Source: Akkermansia sp.
GTDB lineage: Bacteria > Verrucomicrobiota > Verrucomicrobiia > Verrucomicrobiales > Akkermansiaceae
Direction of reading: 5' to 3'
Assembly: GCA_020047775.1 (NCBI GenBank)
Contig: JAIFNK010000294.1
Span: 1-15,008 of the forward strand
DNA length: 15,008 nucleotides
The notes below the pieces were generated by a model. It saw nothing but the letters and a program-made list of their open reading frames with translations, did no database searches and was not told where the DNA came from. Positions 7,306-15,008 of the stretch are shown piece after piece (positions within the stretch are counted from its first letter, which is position 1; each line of letters starts with the position of its first letter). Both the position numbers and the translations under genes were made by a program.

Positions 7306-8238
7306 ATGCCCCTGGTATCCGTCATCATTCCCGCCTATCAGCACGGGCGGTGCATCGCGGAGGCTGTCGACTCGGTCATCGCGCAAACCTTCCGCGACCT
7401 CGAAATCATCGTGATCAACGACGGCTGCACCGACAACACCGAAGACGTCCTGCGGCCCTATGTGGAAAAGAACCTGATCCGCTATTTCCATCAGGAGAAC
7501 CAGGGAATCTCATCTACCAGAAACCGGGGGCTTTCGCTCGCGACCGGCGGGTTCGTGGCATTCCTGGACGATGACGACGTGTGGCCGCCGGACAAGTTGG
7601 AATGGCAGGTGGAGGTTTTGTTGAATTCCAGCGTCCTGGTCGTAGGAGGGCTGTCCAGTGTTTTTGGCAATAAGACAGACCGCAAGCCGGTCATCGAGGG
7701 TAGCGGGTATGCGGAATTGGATACGGTGAGGCTTTTCGCAGGCAATCCATTCGGCTCGCCGGGTCAGACTTTGATTCGGAAATCAGCCCTGCTCGCGATT
7801 GGTGGATTCGATCCGGCAATCTGGGGTGCTGACGATCACGATATCTGGATCCGCTTGTCGCGGTTGGGGGAAATCCGGCGTTATGACCGCATCTCCTTGC
7901 TCTACCGGGTGCACGATTCCAATACCTCCCGCAATTCCGCGAAAATGTTTGAAAACGCGGAGAAGGTCATCCGTAAGAATCTTCTCGGCGTGACCGGCCA
8001 GGAGCGGCAGCGGTTAGAGCGCGAGGGCTTCCGTTTCCTTTTCCGTTACGGCGGAAAGAAGCTCATCTGGCAGGGGGCCGGACTCATGTGCCGGGGCCGC
8101 TTGCGCGAGGGACGTGCGCTTGTCGCCCGCAGCTTCAAGACCTTCCTGCCGATGGCGGGAAAGGATCCCAAGCTTCTGTTTCAAGTGATCGCGGCAATTC
8201 TCAAGACTCCGTGGAAGTTGAAGCGATTTTCCGCATGA
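7306..8238 (+). CDS. Family 2 glycosyltransferase (GT-A fold)
   Basis: The 310-residue product begins with the classical GT2 strand VSVIIPAYQHG. INDGCTDNT (residues 37-45, usually NDGSTD) and FLDDDDVW (86-93) supply the nucleotide-sugar and metal-binding acidic residues. GADDHDIWIRLSRLG further on corresponds to the usual ED-type catalytic-base region. The last 80 residues are basic and helical (RFLFRYGGKKLIWQG), probably for membrane or acceptor contact. It should transfer a sugar from an activated nucleotide to a growing glycan; donor and acceptor cannot be read from the sequence. It lies 3 nt after the WbsX-RgpF gene with no room for a separate promoter, so the two probably build the same polysaccharide. 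Confidence 0.9.
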   Translation: MPLVSVIIPAYQHGRCIAEAVDSVIAQTFRDLEIIVINDGCTDNTEDVLRPYVEKNLIRYFHQENQGISSTRNRGLSLATGGFVAFLDDDDVWPPDKLEWQVEVLLNSSVLVVGGLSSVFGNKTDRKPVIEGSGYAELDTVRLFAGNPFGSPGQTLIRKSALLAIGGFDPAIWGADDHDIWIRLSRLGEIRRYDRISLLYRVHDSNTSRNSAKMFENAEKVIRKNLLGVTGQERQRLEREGFRFLFRYGGKKLIWQGAGLMCRGRLREGRALVARSFKTFLPMAGKDPKLLFQVIAAILKTPWKLKRFSA

Positions 8239-8271
8239 ACTCGATGATTGTCCGGGCCACCCCGGCGCTCC

Positions 8272-8287
8272 TCTCCGCCGGCGGAGA
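8272..8287. repeat. Perfect 16-bp palindrome between glycosyltransferase and CHAD gene
   Basis: TCTCCGCC (8272-8279) is followed directly by its reverse complement GGCGGAGA (8280-8287), giving a spacer-free perfect palindrome 34 nt after the glycosyltransferase stop. There is no T-tract, so it is not a convincing intrinsic terminator. It could be an operator for the CHAD gene or an RNA hairpin protecting the upstream transcript. The rest of this 123-nt gap also holds a weaker dyad, GATAT-N7-ATATC, just after it. Confidence 0.4.
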
Positions 8288-8361
8288 ATTTCCAGGCAGA
8301 GAGATATCGTAACAATATCTTCGCTGACAAAGAGCGCCATTTGCTGTTCGATTCCGCTCGA

Positions 8362-9156
8362 ATGAAGACTCCGACTGACCAAGACGCGCAATTCGCCCGC
8401 GAGCAACTGGCAGGTGGCTGTGACCGGATGGAGCACCTGTTGCGAGGCCTGCTCGACTCGCGAGGACGCATCGCCGAGGAGGTTCACGCGACCCGCAAGC
8501 TGGGCAAGTCGCTGCGCGGGGGGTTCGCTTTGTTCGGACTGGGGAAAACCTCCTCGCCGGAAATTCAGGCGATCGGGCGTCTGCTCTCGGGCCCGCGCGA
8601 TGCGGTCTCGCGGCTGAGCACTTGGAAGAAATTCGCCTGGGACGAGGACGCCGCGGCAGCAGCAGCCATCGCTGCCCTGCTCGACCAGCAGACTCACTCG
8701 GCCGCACGCAGGCCGCCGCCAGAGACGGTCGCGTGGTGTGTCGACCGTGTCATCGCGGCGCGCAAAAATCTGGAGGAGCTGTCCCCGGAATCGCTTGCAG
8801 AGCAGATCGCGCACGGGCTCAGGAAACTTGAGAAGCAGGTCGTCAAACGCTGCCAAAACCTTGATCACTCGGGAAAAGAGGATTTCCACGACGCGCGCAA
8901 GGCCCTGAAAGCTTATCTCGGTGCGCTCGGATTTATGCCCGAGGGCCTGGTCACGCTGGATCCGAAACTCGCCGAACTGCCCGAACTGCTAGGGGATGAA
9001 AACGATCTCACCACGCTCTCCGAGTGGCTGGAAAGCCACGGATTCACGGCGGAATTGGTGCCCGGTCTGTGGACCCGACTCAAGGCACGGCGTAACCATC
9101 TGCGCAACGAGGTGGTCCATGAAATCGCGCAACTGTTTTCCCAAAAGGACGGCTGA
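8362..9156 (+). CDS. CHAD domain protein
   Basis: From the ATG at 8362 the product is 264 residues, all helical in character. The CHAD signature appears twice: [17 protein letters not shown] (H42, R45, K46, K49) and later [16 protein letters not shown], followed by [16 protein letters not shown], which matches the usual LGxxxDL helix. CHAD domains are conserved histidine/basic helical bundles that bind polyphosphate or other polyanions, often beside CYTH-type triphosphate tunnel enzymes. No CYTH domain is fused here and none is adjacent. The frame extends upstream to a TTG at 8248, but that part shows no family similarity and crosses the palindrome, so the ATG is preferred although it lacks a clear Shine-Dalgarno sequence. 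It is 123 nt after the glycosyltransferase gene and likely independent of it. Confidence 0.82.
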   Translation: MKTPTDQDAQFAREQLAGGCDRMEHLLRGLLDSRGRIAEEVHATRKLGKSLRGGFALFGLGKTSSPEIQAIGRLLSGPRDAVSRLSTWKKFAWDEDAAAAAAIAALLDQQTHSAARRPPPETVAWCVDRVIAARKNLEELSPESLAEQIAHGLRKLEKQVVKRCQNLDHSGKEDFHDARKALKAYLGALGFMPEGLVTLDPKLAELPELLGDENDLTTLSEWLESHGFTAELVPGLWTRLKARRNHLRNEVVHEIAQLFSQKDG

Positions 9157-9178
9157 TCCCGGCTCGATGGCAAAATCC

Positions 9179-9192
9179 CCGGAAAATTCCGG
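9179..9192. repeat. Small inverted repeat upstream of gcvP
   Basis: CCGGAA (9179-9184) and TTCCGG (9187-9192) form a perfect 6-bp inverted repeat around AA, just before the longer hairpin at 9196-9220. It may be an operator half-site pair, or part of the same terminator structure. Function is not shown. Confidence 0.25.
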
Positions 9193-9195
9193 ATT

Positions 9196-9220
9196 CTCGT
9201 GCGCGGGGGTTGCGCACGAG
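9196..9220 (+). terminator. Strong hairpin between the CHAD gene and gcvP
   Basis: CTCGTGCGC (9196-9204) and GCGCACGAG (9212-9220) are perfect complements, giving a 9-bp GC-rich stem with a 7-nt loop. GCATTTTCCTTT follows, a moderate T-rich tail. It lies 40 nt after the CHAD stop and 65 nt before the gcvP ATG, so it is most likely the CHAD-gene terminator. An attenuator in the gcvP leader is also possible. I looked for glycine-riboswitch features in the leader and did not see them. Confidence 0.6.
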
Positions 9221-9284
9221 GCATTTTCCTTTAAGGAGAGGGGGTCACGACTGGTTCAACCACTGTTCGTTCACTTCCAACATC

Positions 9285-12115
<2,831 letters not shown>

Positions 12116-12119
<4 letters not shown>

Positions 12120-12613
12120 TTGCGGAATCGCCCATCGACTGGACGCAGTGGGAGGGCGAAATGCTCGCGACCATCGTGTTCATCATCAAGGACGGACGGA
12201 TCCTGCTAATTGAAAAAAAGCGGGGCCTGGGTGCCGGAAAAATCAATGGCCCGGGAGGGAAGATCGATGCGGGTGAAACCGCGCTTGAAGCGGCCGTCCG
12301 CGAGACGCAGGAGGAGCTGATGGTCACCCCGCATGCGCCTAGAAAGCTGGGCGAGCTGCGGTTCTCCATGTCCGATTGTCCGGACATCCTTTGTCATGTC
12401 TATCGTGCGGATGATTTCAGCGGCACGCCCACCGAGACGGATGAGGCGGTTCCCGTATGGACGGCGCTCGATGAGATTCCCTATCACCGGATGTGGGAGG
12501 ACGATCGCCACTGGCTGCCGCTGTTGTTGAACGAGCAGTCCTTTCTCGGGCGCTTTGTCTTCGAGCAAGACCGCTTGCAGTGGAGTGACGTGACGACCGG
12601 CGTGAGCTGGTGA
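12116..12613 (+). CDS. MTH1-like Nudix hydrolase (oxidised purine nucleotide pool sanitation)
   Basis: The 165-residue protein has a Nudix box at residues 48-70 (GGKIDAGE, then REtqEE), giving the metal-binding glutamates E63, E66 and E67. The canonical late glycine of the box is M69. Flanking sequence matches the MTH1/8-oxo-dGTP diphosphatase type: [16 protein letters not shown] before the box, and [22 protein letters not shown] and GRFVFEQD after it. This family hydrolyses oxidised purine nucleoside triphosphates to monophosphates, which prevents mutagenic incorporation; exact substrate preference is inferred from the family. The ATG at 12116 overlaps the gcvP stop by ATGA, so translation is probably coupled. 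An in-frame ATG at 12161 (M16) is a less likely alternative. A bidirectional terminator follows immediately. Confidence 0.92.
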
Positions 12614-12617
12614 CACT

Positions 12618-12654
12618 AAAAAGGCCGCCTCCCGGATAAGGAAGCGGCCTTTTT
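12618..12654. terminator. Bidirectional intrinsic terminator
   Basis: AAAAAGGCCGC (12618-12628) and GCGGCCTTTTT (12644-12654) are perfect 11-bp complements around a 15-nt loop. The stem is GC-rich at its core, with A-runs on the left and T-runs on the right, so it works as a terminator in both directions. It sits between the Nudix gene (plus strand) and the convergent basic double-HTH gene (minus strand), serving both. Confidence 0.93.
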
Positions 12655-12671
12655 AATAATAATGATTTCGA

Positions 12672-13391
12672 TCAGAGCGATGCTTTGAGCGATTTGAACT
12701 TGGCGTTGAGTTGCGCAAGCTGGGACTCGGCCCTGGAGATCTCCTTGCTGAGCGCGAGAAGCGTAGTCAGCTTGTCGTCGAAGCTGCTCGAAACCGGGTA
12801 AGAGACGGGCTTGGCTGCTTTCACGGCCTTGGCTTCCTTGGCTGCCTTGGCTGGAGCTGCGGATTTGCCTCCCTTTTTGGCGACCTTCGCGGTCTTTGTC
12901 TTGCCGCCGGATGCCTTCAACCAGGTCATAACAGTCAGAGGGGAAACGCTGAATTTTTCGGCAGCTTTGCTCTGGCCACCACGTCCGTTCGCGGCGTTAT
13001 AGGAAGCAACGAAGTCGGTGACCTCCTTCTTCTGCTCGTCGGTATAGCGCGTGCCAGCCTTGCTCTTGGTGGCTTTGGGCGCTTTGGGCGCTTTGGGTGC
13101 CTTGGCCGCCTTGGCAGGCTTCGGCTCCTTGGCAGGCTTGGCGGCTTTGGTAGTTACCTTGGGTGCTTTTGCTGGCTTGTCTGCGGTGCTTTCCTTGGGA
13201 GCGGAAGCGGAGGCACCTTTCAGCCAGCCGGCGATGGTGATCTGGGAAATCTTGAATTTTTCGGCTGCCTTGCTTTGGCCTCCGCGCCCGTTCGCGGCAT
13301 TGTAGCTCAACGCGAAGTCGATGACTTCCTTCTTCTGTGCATCGGTATAACGAATGCCCTTCGGGGTCTTGTTCTTGGTAATAGTACTCAT
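12672..13391 (-). CDS. Lysine/alanine-rich double helix-turn-helix protein, candidate nucleoid-associated protein
   Basis: I know no named family for this 239-residue protein. It has two near-identical 47-residue units, residues 12-58 and 113-159, with 35 of 47 positions identical by my alignment. Each reads R-Y-T-D-x-Q-K-K-E-V, then SYNAANGRGGQSKAAEKF, then S-x-x-T-x-x-x-W-L-K. This resembles the transposase/homeodomain-like helix-turn-helix, with the last helix as the likely recognition helix. Between and after the units are linkers rich in K, A and P (about 64-112 and 161-195, with KAPKAPKAPKA), like histone H1 tails. The C-terminus (about 202-239, DDKLTTLLALSKEI onward) is a probable coiled coil for self-association. 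Two DNA-binding units, basic tails and a dimerising helix fit a DNA-bridging or nucleoid-organising role; this is inference. The ATG at 13391 has no clear Shine-Dalgarno sequence. The 59-nt leader holds an imperfect dyad CTCGCTAGCAAG (13418-13429). Confidence 0.8.
   Translation of the reverse strand: MSTITKNKTPKGIRYTDAQKKEVIDFALSYNAANGRGGQSKAAEKFKISQITIAGWLKGASASAPKESTADKPAKAPKVTTKAAKPAKEPKPAKAAKAPKAPKAPKATKSKAGTRYTDEQKKEVTDFVASYNAANGRGGQSKAAEKFSVSPLTVMTWLKASGGKTKTAKVAKKGGKSAAPAKAAKEAKAVKAAKPVSYPVSSSFDDKLTTLLALSKEISRAESQLAQLNAKFKSLKASL
12915..13055 (-). repeat. HTH unit 2 of the internal duplication
   Basis: This DNA encodes the second helix-turn-helix unit (residues 113-159) and is a diverged copy of 13218-13358, 303 nt apart. 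Much of the core is nearly identical at the DNA level, for example around the NGRGGQSKAAEKF codons. The pair shows an in-gene duplication. Confidence 0.8.
13072..13116 (-). repeat. Tandem 9-nt repeat encoding the KAP-rich linker
   Basis: Plus-strand units GCTTTGGGC (13072-13080, 13081-13089), GCTTTGGGT (13090-13098), then GCCTTGGCC and GCCTTGGCA form five 9-nt units, degenerating to one side. They encode KAP/KAA triplets of the linker between the two HTH units. Gain or loss of a unit would keep the frame and change linker length. Confidence 0.7.
13218..13358 (-). repeat. HTH unit 1 of the internal duplication
   Basis: This DNA encodes the first helix-turn-helix unit (residues 12-58), partner of 12915-13055. 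The two units differ mainly in the helix residues near the end (SQITIAGW versus SPLTVMTW), which could give different DNA preference. Confidence 0.8.
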
Positions 13392-13450
13392 GACGTGGGC
13401 AAACTATGAATGATTGACTCGCTAGCAAGCTAAAACTGTCACATTGGATG

Positions 13451-14611
13451 CTACACCTTCCTGATTGAGGTGCCACGGTCCTCCACATCCATTTCCGAGA
13501 TGATATGATGCAGGACGGATCTGTCATTCATATCAGCTAGCCAGTGGTCGCAACCCTCAGCCACCCTGGGTCGGTTGACGACGCCGCCGAAGCCGATGAA
13601 GGCATCGACATCAGGCTTGGTTTCCAGATCGGAGACGCCGTCGCCCATCATCAGCACATGCTTGGGAAGCACGGCTTGTTTCCACTCGCGGATCACTTCG
13701 TTCTTCCCGAGATTCCGGGTGGTGGGGTAGTCCTCACCATATCCCTTATAGGAACCATCCTCGTGAAAATATAATGGCACGGCCTCGACATGGGCGATCC
13801 CCAGATGATCCGCCAGCGGCCGGATCAGGGGTTCGAATCCACCCGAGAGTATCACCGGCAGCCAGCCGGCCGCCTTGAGTTCCCGGATCAATTCCTCCGT
13901 TCCCGGAACCATGGTGTGCACATAGAGCGCGGCGATTTCATCACACAGCGCGCGGTCGGGACGTATCATTTCCATCCTGCGGGGAAACACCTCGGTGATG
14001 GGAATGTCCCCGTTCATCGCGGCATTGGTGAGGTCCACGACCTGGGCGAACACGTCATGACCTTTCGCCCGTGCCAGCTCGTCGATGCCCTCGATGGTCG
14101 AAAGCGTCGAATCACAATCGATGAAGAAGAGTTTGCCGCGGGGTTGGGTGGCGGGGTGGATGTGCAGTTCCATGTTTACCTCGACCATGTCGAACAGCTC
14201 GATCATCGCGGAGTTTCCCATGCGGACGCAACCCTGGCTCGCGGGTTGTCCGAGCAAGTGCTCGTGATTGGTGCCGTGAACATAGATGAAGCGCTCGAAG
14301 GAGTTTGCATTTTCGGGCTCCAGGCCTTCGAGGCGGAGGATGCGGCTGAGGACAAGATCCGTTTGCACGGCATCGCCGGGTTGCCACAGTCCGGTGGGGG
14401 TCCGTTGTTTGAAGATGGTTCCTGTCGATTCTCCGGCACCGATTTTTTCCGCGATCCGGAAGCGTCCGGTCGGCGTGCGGTAGCTGTTCATGATGAATCC
14501 CATGCCCTTGGCCGCGGTGGAGACAGCATATTGGCGGATGCATAATTCCCCGTCGATGACTCTAAGGATCTGGTCATCAATGGAAACTTCGAGGCGGCGT
14601 GTCGGGCTCAT
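13451..14611 (-). CDS. L,D-transpeptidase (YkuD) - phosphoserine phosphatase fusion protein
   Basis: One uninterrupted 386-residue frame joins two enzyme types. Residues 1-155 resemble a YkuD L,D-transpeptidase, which makes 3-3 peptidoglycan cross-links or attaches proteins: YRTPTGRFRI, then VHGTNHEHLLG with H112, then SQGCVRMGN with catalytic C128 and R130. Residues 159-365 are a SerB/PSPH-type HAD phosphatase, which makes serine from phosphoserine: FFIDCDSTLSTIEGIDELA (nucleophile D165, D167), LSGGF (S256), K303 and GDGVSDLE (D324, D328). EGIDELA and DAFIGFGG recall eukaryote-like PSPH. All key residues are present in both halves. No signal peptide is seen, so how a periplasmic-type transpeptidase would reach its substrate is unclear; the protein may be cytoplasmic. 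The ATG at 14611 overlaps the upstream synthase stop (ATGA), suggesting coupling. A sequencing-error join is unlikely because the frame is intact but cannot be excluded. Confidence 0.85.
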   Translation of the reverse strand: MSPTRRLEVSIDDQILRVIDGELCIRQYAVSTAAKGMGFIMNSYRTPTGRFRIAEKIGAGESTGTIFKQRTPTGLWQPGDAVQTDLVLSRILRLEGLEPENANSFERFIYVHGTNHEHLLGQPASQGCVRMGNSAMIELFDMVEVNMELHIHPATQPRGKLFFIDCDSTLSTIEGIDELARAKGHDVFAQVVDLTNAAMNGDIPITEVFPRRMEMIRPDRALCDEIAALYVHTMVPGTEELIRELKAAGWLPVILSGGFEPLIRPLADHLGIAHVEAVPLYFHEDGSYKGYGEDYPTTRNLGKNEVIREWKQAVLPKHVLMMGDGVSDLETKPDVDAFIGFGGVVNRPRVAEGCDHWLADMNDRSVLHHIISEMDVEDRGTSIRKV

Positions 14612-15008
14612 GGTGGTGTCAGAACAAGCAATGCGTTGTGCCCGCCCATTCCGTGGGAAAGTTTATAGAGCGGTCCGGTGGCTTCAAGCGCCTCATCGGG
14701 AAGATGGAATCCTTCCGGAGATGCCAAGTGCGGCCGGTTGGGGGGAAGCTGTCCGGTTCTTAAAAACCGGGCGAGGATGACGCTCTCCAACAACCCGCTA
14801 GCGCCGATGGTGTGGCCCGTGAATGGCTTGAGCAGATGCAGCGTGGGCCGCGTGGCGGGAAAACCCCGCCGCAACGCCGCGGGGTCAGCCACCGCTTGCA
14901 CCGCAGTGCCGGTGGCATGGGGGCAAACCGCGTGCGGCGGCCCGCACAGGCGGATGGCTTGTTCCAGCAACTCGGGCGTGCGTCCGCCGTCGGCCGGAAT
15001 GCCAACCG
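14608..15008 (-). CDS. Beta-ketoacyl synthase, C-terminal part (5' partial)
   Basis: The frame runs off the right edge, so only about the last 130 residues are seen. They match the C-terminal half of FabF-type condensing enzymes: PHATGTAVQ carries the first active-site histidine (with A where most have G, as HGT), KPFTGHTIGASGLLE carries the conserved lysine and second histidine, and SHGMGGHNALLVL matches the GFGGHN loop. The nucleophilic cysteine lies outside the window. It would condense acyl chains with malonyl-ACP in fatty acid, polyene or polyketide synthesis; the FabF, aryl-polyene or other subtype cannot be fixed from this fragment. Its stop overlaps the ATG of the transpeptidase-phosphatase gene, so it is the upstream member of that operon. 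Confidence 0.85.
   Translation of the reverse strand, partial: VGIPADGGRTPELLEQAIRLCGPPHAVCPHATGTAVQAVADPAALRRGFPATRPTLHLLKPFTGHTIGASGLLESVILARFLRTGQLPPNRPHLASPEGFHLPDEALEATGPLYKLSHGMGGHNALLVLTPP

Noticed and set aside
9157..9284. Glycine riboswitch upstream of gcvP
   Set aside because: I could not find the conserved glycine-aptamer core segments, and the 128-nt gap is short for a tandem aptamer plus expression platform.
12672..13391. The double-HTH gene as a transposase remnant
   Set aside because: Although the HTH resembles transposase-type helices, there is no catalytic domain or terminal inverted repeats, and the duplicated, intact frame with its own terminator looks like a functional gene.

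Overview
The window is about 15 kb of GC-rich bacterial DNA, densely coding, with ten whole or nearly whole genes plus one cut by the right edge; the first gene is cut by the left edge. Several traits point to Verrucomicrobiota, probably order Verrucomicrobiales: an SHD1 domain on a secreted metalloprotease, an SLBB/TPR/DUF2135 composite, a full-length GcvP, a lysine/alanine-rich protein with duplicated helix-turn-helix units, and mostly weak or absent Shine-Dalgarno sequences. This assignment is inferred from gene content; no rRNA or other marker gene lies in the window. I see no tRNA, rRNA, CRISPR array, insertion sequence or phage gene.

Layout. (1) 2-2889, plus strand: a 5'-truncated envelope protein (SLBB, proline/glycine-rich linker, TPR-like helices, DUF2135), joined by an ATGA overlap to a HupE/UreJ-type membrane protein. 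(2) 2893-4856, minus strand: an SHD1-domain gluzincin-type metalloprotease, with endonuclease III (nth) upstream of it. (3) 5116-8238, plus strand: a surface-polysaccharide pair, a WbsX-RgpF fusion followed 3 nt later by a family 2 glycosyltransferase. A promoter-like sequence and repeated CTGACC elements lie in the gap divergent from nth. (4) 8362-9156: a stand-alone CHAD protein. (5) 9285-12613: gcvP, overlapping by ATGA an MTH1-like Nudix hydrolase; a strong hairpin precedes gcvP and a clear bidirectional terminator follows the Nudix gene. (6) 12672-15008, minus strand: the basic double-HTH protein; a single-ORF fusion of a YkuD-type L,D-transpeptidase with a eukaryote-like phosphoserine phosphatase; and the 3' part of a beta-ketoacyl synthase, whose stop overlaps the fusion's start.

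How the genes fit together. The polysaccharide pair and the SLBB protein suggest cell-surface glycan synthesis or export. GcvP (glycine cleavage) and the phosphoserine phosphatase domain (serine synthesis) both feed the glycine/serine/one-carbon pool, but they are on opposite strands and a terminator separates them, so co-regulation is not shown. The most unusual items are the L,D-transpeptidase-phosphoserine phosphatase fusion and the histone-H1-like double-HTH protein, a candidate nucleoid-associated factor. No multi-gene defence or mobile system was found.
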